DNA of 32,064 nucleotides from a bacterium (lineage in GTDB: Bacteria; Zhuqueibacterota; Zhuqueibacteria; Zhuqueibacterales; Zhuqueibacteraceae). The position numbers and the translations under genes were made by a program. Shown here piece after piece: positions 8,423 through 15,531 of the stretch. Position 1 is the first letter of the stretch. Each line of letters begins with the position of its first letter. Where the stretch lies: the NCBI GenBank assembly GCA_022072515.1, contig JAJVHT010000081.1, forward strand, positions 1 to 32,064, given 5' to 3'. A model generated the notes under the pieces. That model was not told the DNA's origin and ran no database searches. It saw only the letters and a program-made list of their open reading frames with translations.

Positions 8423-8460
8423 TTAGACAAAGATTGTGCCAGGCAGTGCCAGCCACTGCA
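8423..8460 (-). promoter_or_regulatory. Putative -24/-12 type promoter and repeat cluster upstream of the lipid operon
   Basis: On the minus strand, TGGCACAATCTTTGTCTAA reads from 8441 to 8423. TGGCAC is a full match to the -24 element of sigma-54 promoters; the -12 part is TTTGT instead of the usual TTGCA, at the right spacing. Just upstream are two direct copies of CTGGCAC with a 10-bp period (plus-strand 8436-8442 and 8446-8452) and an inverted repeat CAGTG-N5-CACTG (8444-8458). Similar elements precede htrA and the peptidoglycan-binding gene. The distance to ATG 8334 is about 90-110 bp. It could instead be a repressor or activator site. Confidence 0.35.
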
Positions 8461-8617
8461 GTGTTGATCTTCTTGAGATTAAGGCAAAAAAATGTACGGA
8501 CGGACGGAATAGTTTACGTTTGCCCAGTAAAAACTTTGAGCAGTACGACTGAAACGCTTACACAATCGTTTGCGTGCTGATCAGTTTCGGCGATTCAAAA
8601 AAAAGCGTAAAAAAATT

Positions 8618-8844
8618 TTAGGCGATTGCGGCGACGACAATAGCGGCCAGCATCATGAACTGGCGAAATAAGGCGCGATGGCAGCAAATCGCGGCGTCGA
8701 TGGAATTGGCAAAGCGGTTTTGCTCTAGGAGACGCTGAGATAGGCTGACAACAAAATTTTGTCGTTTGGGTTGCCCGGCATGTCGCGCGCGGCCTGCAGG
8801 TGTACTTTGCCCTCCGCAAGCGTGTCGGCTTTGTCAGAGCCCGT
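8618..8844 (-). pseudogene. Frameshifted remnant of a small membrane-protein gene
   Basis: Two minus-strand frames join to a protein-like sequence. The first (8844 to stop TAG at 8725) reads SDKADTLAEGKVHLQAARDM and on to NPNDKILLSAY. The second, offset by one base from about 8740 to stop TAA at 8618, reads SQRLLEQNRFANSIDAA and ends with a hydrophobic helix FMMLAAIVVAAIA. Both halves have normal composition, and the shift occurs between SAY and SQR, so a one-base deletion is the simplest explanation. No good start is visible; ATG 8848 is in yet another frame. The family is not recognised. The 132-codon open frame that spans the same bases is rich in Arg, Cys and Pro and looks spurious. Confidence 0.4.
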
Positions 8845-9006
8845 TCATAATTACGATTCTGAAAATTCTTTGTTGATTCACGCCGCAATATAACACGGAG
8901 ACGAGAAGTGCGCCGAGAAAGCTGGAGATCAATAAACGTTTTCAGAAAGTTCTTCTCCGTGATACTCCGTGAACCCAATTTCTCCGTGTTCAAAAGACGC
9001 CTTGTC
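8845..9006. other. Intergenic stretch with CTCCGTG repeats
   Basis: No gene is visible. CTCCGTG occurs at 8955-8961, 8965-8971 and 8982-8988. AACACGGAGA (8892-8901) and TCTCCGTGTT (8981-8990) are perfect inverted partners. The cluster lies just after the stop of the M48 protease gene. It looks like a degraded dispersed repeat. No U-tract follows, so it is not a classical terminator. Confidence 0.5.
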
Positions 9007-9813
9007 TCATGGCCGCTGATAGTATTTCAACGCTTCCGGCAATTCCGCTTTAATTTTGTTGATGCGCGTTTGATCCGAGGGATGGGTGCTCAAAAATTCC
9101 GGCGGCTTGGCCCCGCCCTGTTGCGCCATGCGTTCCCAAAAGGTGACCGCGCCATGGGGATCATAACCGGCCATGGCCATGAAAATCAATCCGAGGTGAT
9201 CGGCTTCGCTTTCATGCACGCGACTGAAAGGCAAGAGAACACCGACCTGTGCACCGGCGCCAAACGCATTCATGAACAACTGCTGCGTCTGTTGCGGCTT
9301 GTCCCGCAAGGCCACCGCCAGCGCCACACCACCCAACTCGGTGAGCATTCCCTGGCTCATCCGCTCGTTGCCGTGTTTGGCAACCGCGTGGGCAATCTCG
9401 TGGCCCATCACCACGGCCAGACCGTTTTCGTCTTTCGCGACCGGCAAGATGCCGGTGTACACCACCACCTTGCCGCCGGGCATGCACCACGCATTCACTT
9501 CCTTGCTCTCGACCAGGTTAAATTCCCACTGATAGCCCTCGAGCTGATGGCGCCAATTATTATCCGCCATGTATTTTTCAACCGCGCCCTGAATACTGCG
9601 CCCGACGCGCTTGACCATTTCCGTTTGTTGCGCATTGCTGCTCACGCGGTTTTCTTGGAGAAACTGGCCGTACTGTTGAAAACTCATGGACAGCATGGTG
9701 GAGCTTGGCACCAAGTCAAGTTGCCGCCTGCCGGTCAATGGAACGGTGCTGCAAGCCGCAAGCACAAGCGCCAGGAAAAAAATTACCGGGAAATTATGCA
9801 AGTAATTTTTCAT
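9007..9813 (-). CDS. M48-family metalloprotease, lipoprotein
   Basis: A 268-residue protein starting at ATG 9813, chosen because a lipoprotein signal with the lipobox LAAC (Cys21) follows at once; the open frame reaches 9858 but adds only a charged leader. The zinc site HEIAH is at 138-142, with the third ligand in HESEAD (Glu201). Size and layout match the BepA/LoiP/YggG group of periplasmic M48 peptidases, which help outer-membrane protein quality control. There is no TPR domain as in BepA. The protein is predicted to be anchored in the outer or inner membrane facing the periplasm. It stands alone: neighbours are a repeat region downstream and a patatin gene 125 bp upstream. Confidence 0.9.
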   Translation of the reverse strand: MKNYLHNFPVIFFLALVLAACSTVPLTGRRQLDLVPSSTMLSMSFQQYGQFLQENRVSSNAQQTEMVKRVGRSIQGAVEKYMADNNWRHQLEGYQWEFNLVESKEVNAWCMPGGKVVVYTGILPVAKDENGLAVVMGHEIAHAVAKHGNERMSQGMLTELGGVALAVALRDKPQQTQQLFMNAFGAGAQVGVLLPFSRVHESEADHLGLIFMAMAGYDPHGAVTFWERMAQQGGAKPPEFLSTHPSDQTRINKIKAELPEALKYYQRP

Positions 9814-9938
9814 AGCTCGTCTCTTTGTGTTCGTTGGGTTCAGCCTGGATTTTCGCATATACTTTTTACTTATGCAAACAGCAATGAGTTCAAGCCCGTG
9901 GAATTTTTAATATGGACGCGTTTCTGGGTGGGTTTGTA

Positions 9939-10904
9939 TCATTGGCGCAACTGTTGGCACATCATATCTATCGTATCACTTTGCTCACGAATAAGCGCCT
10001 CGGCCAGGATTTTCAGCGCGCGGAGATTTTCCGGGCTGGCATCATCCAGATCATTGTTTTCCGGCGGCAGCGTGGTTTGAAAGCGAAAATACCGCCTTTC
10101 GCTGTTTCGCGGCGGCAATAACTGCCGCATCTGATAATCCACCGTGACATTGACGCCGTGAAAGACCACGTCCAGTATTGGCTTGGCCCACTGCACCAGC
10201 CCCCAAGTTTTTGCTTTTTCGTACAGCAGTGGGCGGCTCAACTCGCCGGTGCCGAGCGAAACCATAAGAATATCTTCGGCCTCCGGATGCGTGGTTTTCG
10301 CCTCCGCAAAACCGCACATCGCCGGATTGTTGGCGTAAACACCGCCATCGATCAAAGCAAAATAAGTGGCAGGGTCGATGGTGGCGAGCTGCAGCACCTC
10401 AAAGTAGGTCGGCGCCGCCGAGGTGGCCCGTGCGACCTGCTGCATGGGATAATCGTAGCTGCTTTCCATTTTCGCCCGGCGGCTTTTGAAGAAAAAGGGA
10501 AAGTTCTGTTCGATTTCATAGCTAGTGATGATGATTTCGATCAGCGCTTCTTTCAGATGCGTTTGTCCAAAATATTTTTCCAGCACCGCCTCGATGCCGT
10601 CGGTAAGATACTTTTCCTCGACAAAATGTCCAATGGCACGGACTTCGTGCAGAAGGGAACGTGAAAAAATCTTCGCGCCCTCGGTTTCGTACAGCGCAAC
10701 CATCTTCTCGGCGCTGTATTGTGGCTTGCCGGCGGCGTCAGGCTTGACGAGGCCCAGCGCCAAAATGCCGCCGGTCGAAGTGCCGGCGATCAGATCGAAA
10801 AGCCGGGCAATGGGCTTTTGCGTGCGGCGCTCGATCTCGGCCAGCAGCATCGCCGGAATGATGCCGCGAATGCCGCCGCCGTCGATGGATAGAATTTTGA
10901 TCAT
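9939..10904 (-). CDS. Patatin-like phospholipase, cytosolic
   Basis: I start at ATG 10904 (321 residues), where the family's conserved opening ILSIDGGGIRG follows directly. An extension to GTG 10985 is possible but would translate a perfect hairpin. The oxyanion motif DGGGIRG is at 8-14, the nucleophile GTSTGG gives Ser43, and the catalytic Asp is in DGG at 186-188, so the Ser-Asp dyad is complete. No signal peptide or membrane segment is seen, so the enzyme is probably cytosolic. Patatins hydrolyse acyl chains of phospholipids or other lipids. The start lacks a clear Shine-Dalgarno and lies 12 bases after the hairpin. No cyclase or other CBASS gene is nearby, so a defence role is not supported. 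Translation may be coupled to the small gene before it. Confidence 0.87.
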   Translation of the reverse strand: MIKILSIDGGGIRGIIPAMLLAEIERRTQKPIARLFDLIAGTSTGGILALGLVKPDAAGKPQYSAEKMVALYETEGAKIFSRSLLHEVRAIGHFVEEKYLTDGIEAVLEKYFGQTHLKEALIEIIITSYEIEQNFPFFFKSRRAKMESSYDYPMQQVARATSAAPTYFEVLQLATIDPATYFALIDGGVYANNPAMCGFAEAKTTHPEAEDILMVSLGTGELSRPLLYEKAKTWGLVQWAKPILDVVFHGVNVTVDYQMRQLLPPRNSERRYFRFQTTLPPENNDLDDASPENLRALKILAEALIREQSDTIDMMCQQLRQ

Positions 10905-10916
10905 CGCGAAATGGTG

Positions 10917-10952
10917 AAGTTGTCCATCCCGCGTGTGCGGGATGGACAACTT
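10917..10952. repeat. Perfect 16-bp hairpin between two genes
   Basis: AAGTTGTCCATCCCGC (10917-10932) pairs perfectly with 10937-10952 around the 4-base spacer GTGT. It begins 29 bp after the stop of the 10982-11326 gene and ends 12 bp before the chosen start of the patatin gene. It has no U-tract. It may limit read-through, protect the upstream mRNA end, or block the patatin ribosome site. Confidence 0.8.
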
Positions 10953-10981
10953 GTTATGGCTATGCAACACCAACACCTTCA

Positions 10982-11326
10982 TCACTTGGTTTTTGAATGC
11001 CAGTCCACCAGCAACTCATTCGGAGAAACCGGCCGGGTCATTTCCAGGCCATGCGCTTTGAAAAGAAACTCCCGGAATTTGACGGCCCACGGCTGCTGGG
11101 AAGTGGCTAGGGACTGGAATGCTCGGTTCGGATCTTTCACCTCGAAGCTCACCACCGCAAAATCGCCTTGCGGCGTGTGCTGTAACCAGACTTGCTCGCG
11201 CGAAATTCCCGCCGCCTGAAAAACCTCATCGTGCTCCTTGTTGTGCATGAGCATCTCCTTATTCCACTTCTTCATTTGCTCCAATCCGCCGGGCAGAATT
11301 GGAGCGACGAAACAATAATTGGCCAT
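10982..11326 (-). CDS. Small conserved-looking protein of unknown function
   Basis: A 114-residue soluble protein with a strong Shine-Dalgarno (AGGAGGT seven bases before the ATG). It opens with MANYCFVAPILPGG, followed by an amphipathic helix and the block QVWLQHTPQGDFAVVSFEV. The alternation of short strands and helices and the length fit a dimeric alpha/beta ferredoxin-like fold, as in antibiotic-biosynthesis monooxygenase or EthD-type proteins. That is a guess from shape, not a recognised match. Its stop codon TGA (10982-10984) lies 29 bp before a strong hairpin, and the patatin gene follows. A leader with a possible pseudoknot lies upstream. Confidence 0.75.
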   Translation of the reverse strand: MANYCFVAPILPGGLEQMKKWNKEMLMHNKEHDEVFQAAGISREQVWLQHTPQGDFAVVSFEVKDPNRAFQSLATSQQPWAVKFREFLFKAHGLEMTRPVSPNELLVDWHSKTK

Positions 11327-11337
11327 AGCGCTTACCT

Positions 11338-11402
11338 CCTAAGGCAAAGATGCTTTATTCATCCTGCAAGGCGGATGAATGAAATGAGTTAACCTGCCTT
11401 GC
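11338..11402 (-). promoter_or_regulatory. Structured leader with possible pseudoknot before the 114-residue protein gene
   Basis: On the minus strand ATTCATCC and GGATGAAT (plus 11373-11380 and 11357-11364) form an 8-bp stem with loop GCCTTGCA. The loop bases GCCTTGC (plus 11366-11372) are complementary to GCAAGGC lying further 5' on that strand (plus 11396-11402), so the loop could pair upstream as a pseudoknot. The structure ends about 20 bases before the AGGAGGT ribosome site. It could be a cis-regulatory leader or a degraded palindromic repeat. Confidence 0.35.
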
Positions 11403-11550
11403 CAAGCTGTAAATTCCAAGTTTAATCTTTTTTTCTGCTCTACGGAAGTGAAATCCGCTCTCAGCGGTCTGTTTGGCCTTCTCCGTAAAAACAAGGTACA
11501 GCAAAAAGCACAATGCGCCTCGGACTCACGGTGCGTGGTACACATATACT

Positions 11551-12276
11551 TTAGCTGGCGTGAAAGACGGTGAGTTTGTTATCCACTTCACGCACACCTT
11601 GAATGCGCCGAACCTCCTTCTCGACCTCATGGCGTGCCCAGAGGTTGGCCGTCGAGCCGGTGAGCGTCACTTGGCCCTGTTTGATTTGCACCTGCACGGT
11701 GTTTTTCTCAAACGGGAAGAAACGCTCGATAGTCTCCCGGAGAATGGCCAGAAGATTTTCGTCGGACATCGCCTGTTTCGGCGGCAGCACGGTGATTTGA
11801 TTGTCAACACTCTTCACCCCAGACTGCCAAGCAGCGATGTCCTCGGCGCCCTCTGCTTCCCGGCGGAAACTGACGGTGCCTCGCAAGATCACCAACCCAC
11901 GATCAACGCCAACCTGGATTTTTTCCGGTTCGAGTATGACATTGTTGAGCTGCAGCGCACTTGTGATATTGGCCTTAATGACGTCATCGGCAACCAGATC
12001 AGTATTCACCTCGAGCAGATTAAGGATTTCTCTGACACCAACGACACGCGAGACGATAGCGAAAACGTTGAGTTTGTCCCAATAACTCAGCACGGTGCCG
12101 TCGATGGTCACTCTTCCAGGATCTTTAACGGTGATCTTGAATGGGGTGTCATAGTACCGCTCCAACTCGGTGATGACACGTGATTTCAGTTTTGCCACAT
12201 CTTGGGCGAGAAGAGGCGGCACAGCCAACATGAGAATCCCCAAAATAATGGGAAGATAACGGGATCGGGTACGCAT
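11551..12276 (-). CDS. Exported protein with three BON domains
   Basis: A 241-residue protein with a signal peptide (about 1-24) and three consecutive BON domains (about 27-92, 97-165, 169-241). Each shows the pattern of a strand with GxVTLxGxV character followed by a helix and a VREVDN-like end, for example VTLTGSTANLWARHEVEKEV and VREVDNKLTV. BON proteins such as OsmY act in the periplasm and are linked to osmotic shock and envelope stability, probably by binding membranes or other proteins. GAAAGGAG lies about ten bases before the ATG. Upstream, 162 bp separate it from the PD40/barrel gene. The downstream 220 bp contain the leader of the next gene and no obvious terminator. Confidence 0.88.
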   Translation of the reverse strand: MRTRSRYLPIILGILMLAVPPLLAQDVAKLKSRVITELERYYDTPFKITVKDPGRVTIDGTVLSYWDKLNVFAIVSRVVGVREILNLLEVNTDLVADDVIKANITSALQLNNVILEPEKIQVGVDRGLVILRGTVSFRREAEGAEDIAAWQSGVKSVDNQITVLPPKQAMSDENLLAILRETIERFFPFEKNTVQVQIKQGQVTLTGSTANLWARHEVEKEVRRIQGVREVDNKLTVFHAS

Positions 12277-12438
12277 AGGATTGACGCTCCTTTCCGAGTA
12301 ATTAGTCCTAACGTCCTTGTTAGGCCCTCGATTATTTAGGCATTAAATTTCTGGCCGAGGGCCCAAAATCGCCAGAATATCTTTGTCATCAATCGTTTCT
12401 TTAGAAAATCTCGTGCGTTTTTCCATCGCTTCGCTTGC

Positions 12439-15400
12439 TTAAAACCCCGCCGTAAAATTGAACTGCCAAAACCAGCCTTTTTGCGGCCGGTCCACCGGAT
12501 TGACGTAATCAACTTCCAGCACGGCGTAACCTAATAAATTGACGCGCGCGGTCGCGCCGTAGCTGCGCACAGCCTGGCGATTGCCGCCAAGGAAACTCGC
12601 TTTATCGTTTCTTGTCCACGCCCAGCCGGCGTCGTAGAACACACCGGTTTCAAGAGGAAACGCGCCGTAGAATCCCGAGCCTAAGTGAAGCAATCCGAAA
12701 AATGGGAAGCGCACTTCAAAATTAGTGATGGCAAGGCGCGAGCCGATCAACCGATCGAACACCGGGCTGTCAAAAGTCGAATCCGACGTGGCAATAAACT
12801 CATTCGTGCCGAACGAGTTGCTGTCGTAGCCGCGCACCAAGCCGGGGTAGCCGAGAAACAACGGCGAGAGTCTGTTATCTTCCGCATCTTTGCCATAGCG
12901 GCCAAAGTGCAACAAGCGGCCGGCAAAGGTAAACGGCTTGATCGGCATGAAGTAGCGGCGATAATCCACCAGCAGCGTGTTCATATCGAGCGTCCCGAGG
13001 GTCGGAGAAAAATCAAGGCGATAACTTTGTCCGATCAGCGGACTGGTGGCGCCGAACACCGAGGAGTCATACACCAACGCCAGGTCGGTATCAGCGAGAT
13101 AAAGCGGCGCCGGCGCCGGCAGCTTCTGGGTGTTGTCGATAACCTTCTGGCCGGAATAGAGCGAAAATCCCTGCGTGCGCAATTGCTGCGTGAAGCTGAT
13201 ACGCTGGACGCCGGCGGAAAATTCCACCCGCTGCGTGCGGCTGAAAGGATAGGCCAGAAATCCTGAGATTTCCTGATTGAGCTGGCGATAGCGCAATTCT
13301 TGTTGAACGTCGACCACGTCGCCGCTGTTGTTCTGGGCGATAAACTCGCCGGCCTGGCTGACGATATACGGAATTTGTTGCACGACCGCGCCCCAATTCA
13401 GCCGGTGTGAAGTGTTGGTGTATCCAAGCTGTCCGGCAAAATCTCTAAACGCGCCGTCGATCTGCGCCTGCGTGACTAAACCGAGCGTGTGATTGCCGAG
13501 CATGTCGCTCCACAAAAACGAAATGCCGCCGCCAAGAAACGCACCGTAACTGTCGTAGCCGGCGGCCAGAGTGGGTTGACCAATGTAGGCAAGCGCCATT
13601 TTAGATTTGTAATCGACCACGCGCTCTTTATCAGCATTGGCTAAACCCATCGTTGGATTGTGCAGAACCGAATCGAGTTGCATGGAAACGCGCGCCATGG
13701 GCGGCAGTTCTGCCGAATTGACGCCGTCAGCAAATTCCGCTACCGTCTTGCCGGCCAGCGCCTCCGGCGCATCCACCGTGTAGATGTTGTATTTGCCGTC
13801 TTCAAACACGCTGAAGGAAAGACGATTGGTTTTCTGTGCAACTGAGAACGCGGGACTCGAGGGCGTAATGCCGCTGACGCCGGTGTAGAGATTGGTCACT
13901 TGAAAAAGACTGCCGCTCGCCAACTCGAGGCGATAAATATTCGAAATGCCGTCACGATCAGAAATGAAATAAACGCTTTTGCCATCCGGCGACCATTGCG
14001 GATTGATATGCTTGCCTTCTTGAAATCCCGGCACTTGGGAAATTTTGCCGGTCGCCACGTCATACAGCGCGAGGCGATAATTACCGGCCTGCAAAACGCC
14101 AAGATCGGTGGTGAAACGATCGCTGGCAAAGGCAATCTGTTTGCCATCCGGCGACCACGCCGGATGCAAATCCGAATAAAAATCATTAGTGACGCGTTGC
14201 AAGCTGTCGGCTTCCAGATTGTAGATAAAAATATCACTCATGCCGTTGGCCAACGCCGAAAACGCAATGCGCTGTCCATCCGGCGACCAGGTCGGATTGA
14301 AAACTTCGCCGAGGTGCGGCAGGCGAATTTCGCGCACGATTTTGTCTTTCTTGACGTCGAGCAAACCGATGCCGGGGCGGCCCTTGGTGACGAGCGCGAA
14401 AGCAATGCGGTCGCCAGCCGCATTCCAAGCGCCCGCAGAGGCAATGAATTCCAAGCTTTCCAAGTGCGGATTTTTTTCGGTGCGGATGATGTTGCGCTCG
14501 ATCTTGCCGGTTTCCGCATCCGCAAGGAACAGATCGACAGCAAACAGTCCTTTCTCCGAGAAGAAGATGACATGCTTCCCATCGGGACTGAGCACCGGGC
14601 CGACGTTGATGTCGCCGGCCCCGGCTTTTTTGTTGATCACCAGCTTGCCATATTTCACCGGCGTCTCGGTGGATTTAAGCAGCGGATCGTAGGCCTCGTG
14701 CAACGCCTTGTGCCAATCATTCGTCAACGTATCCGGCCCCACATGTAAAACCTGTCGAATGGCGTGGTCGAGGTTACCGGCTTTGCCGGCCTGCTTCAGC
14801 AAATCGCCGATTTTATCGTCGCCCCAGCGCCCGGCGATATACGCCAGCAGTGCCTGGCCGTAACGATATGGGAAGTAGCGCGGATTTTCGAGCTGCCGCA
14901 ACGACGGCAGTTTCTTTTCAGATTTGACCGCATCGCGCATCCACATCGCGGTGTTGGGGTCGTTGGGGCCGAGCGAGAGAAATTCCGCCATGCCTTCAAT
15001 AAACCACAGCGGCAATTGCAGTCCGGCAGGAGAGCGAAACCTGCCGCCGGTATTGACGCCGGTGATATCATATTGAAAGGCGTGCACCAGCTCGTGACCG
15101 ATGACGTGATCGGTCTCGGCAAGCGGGCCGGCAAGCGGCAACACTATGCGGCGCTGCAACGCTTCCGTGACGCCGCCGGTGCCTTCGCCAATGTCCCCGC
15201 TGCCGAGTGAATTGGTTTGCTCGAATTGCGGATGGCTGGCATAAAGCAAAATGGGTTGGCGCCCGTTGAGCTCGTGCTGCAGAATGAACTTGTGGCGGGT
15301 GTACCAGCGTTCGGCCATGCGCGCCGCCTGCTGCGCGGCCCCCTCTTCTTCGGGGTAGAAGTAAATGTCGAAATGGTCAGTTTTGAGAATTTTGAATTTG

Positions 15401-15513
15401 AAGTTTTCGTATTGCACTTTGTTTTGGCCAAAGTATTGCGCCGCGGCCGGGTGCATGCAGCTCAAAATCGCCAATACGAAAAAAAATCGGCGCTGAAAAA
15501 TTGATGTTTGCAT
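12439..15513 (-). CDS. Exported fusion: MA-type metallopeptidase, PD40 propeller and outer-membrane barrel
   Basis: A 1024-residue protein with a signal peptide (1-25). Residues about 40-280 form a peptidase-MA-like region with zinc motif HELVH at 140-144 and a likely third ligand Glu173 in FIEGMAEFLS. Then come TolB-type PD40 propeller repeats, seen as LSPDGKHVIFFS, WSPDGQRIAFSA, WSPDGKQIAFAS and WSPDGKSVYFIS. The last third is strand-rich and ends like an Omp85/surface-antigen barrel: GYPGLVRGYDSNSFG, NFEVRFPFFG, GVFYDAGWAW and a terminal Phe. So a protease and a propeller appear attached to an outer-membrane pore or anchor. The gene starts with GGAAGGGA about eight bases before the ATG and lies 18 bp after the MgtE stop, so the two may be cotranscribed. 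The substrate is unknown. Confidence 0.85.
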   Translation of the reverse strand: MQTSIFQRRFFFVLAILSCMHPAAAQYFGQNKVQYENFKFKILKTDHFDIYFYPEEEGAAQQAARMAERWYTRHKFILQHELNGRQPILLYASHPQFEQTNSLGSGDIGEGTGGVTEALQRRIVLPLAGPLAETDHVIGHELVHAFQYDITGVNTGGRFRSPAGLQLPLWFIEGMAEFLSLGPNDPNTAMWMRDAVKSEKKLPSLRQLENPRYFPYRYGQALLAYIAGRWGDDKIGDLLKQAGKAGNLDHAIRQVLHVGPDTLTNDWHKALHEAYDPLLKSTETPVKYGKLVINKKAGAGDINVGPVLSPDGKHVIFFSEKGLFAVDLFLADAETGKIERNIIRTEKNPHLESLEFIASAGAWNAAGDRIAFALVTKGRPGIGLLDVKKDKIVREIRLPHLGEVFNPTWSPDGQRIAFSALANGMSDIFIYNLEADSLQRVTNDFYSDLHPAWSPDGKQIAFASDRFTTDLGVLQAGNYRLALYDVATGKISQVPGFQEGKHINPQWSPDGKSVYFISDRDGISNIYRLELASGSLFQVTNLYTGVSGITPSSPAFSVAQKTNRLSFSVFEDGKYNIYTVDAPEALAGKTVAEFADGVNSAELPPMARVSMQLDSVLHNPTMGLANADKERVVDYKSKMALAYIGQPTLAAGYDSYGAFLGGGISFLWSDMLGNHTLGLVTQAQIDGAFRDFAGQLGYTNTSHRLNWGAVVQQIPYIVSQAGEFIAQNNSGDVVDVQQELRYRQLNQEISGFLAYPFSRTQRVEFSAGVQRISFTQQLRTQGFSLYSGQKVIDNTQKLPAPAPLYLADTDLALVYDSSVFGATSPLIGQSYRLDFSPTLGTLDMNTLLVDYRRYFMPIKPFTFAGRLLHFGRYGKDAEDNRLSPLFLGYPGLVRGYDSNSFGTNEFIATSDSTFDSPVFDRLIGSRLAITNFEVRFPFFGLLHLGSGFYGAFPLETGVFYDAGWAWTRNDKASFLGGNRQAVRSYGATARVNLLGYAVLEVDYVNPVDRPQKGWFWQFNFTAGF

Positions 15514-15531
15514 AGTGTGATTCCCTTCCTG

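Noticed and set aside
8595..8993. A 132-codon minus-strand open frame as a gene
   Set aside because: The translation is rich in Arg, Cys and Pro and spans a repeat cluster. The protein-like signal in this region lies in the other two frames as a pseudogene.
8908..10080. A 390-codon plus-strand open frame
   Set aside because: It runs antisense through the M48 protease gene, has a His/Arg-rich composition and no domain. It is a shadow of the minus-strand gene.
9939..10904. Patatin as a CBASS effector (CapV-like)
   Set aside because: No nucleotide cyclase, Cap accessory gene or other defence gene is adjacent, and the start motif is that of ordinary bacterial patatins.
13900..14748. Long plus-strand open frames opposite the PD40 protein, and similar ones at 24252-25016 and 26608-27423
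   Set aside because: All are antisense to genes with clear domains, lack ribosome sites and have shadow-like composition.
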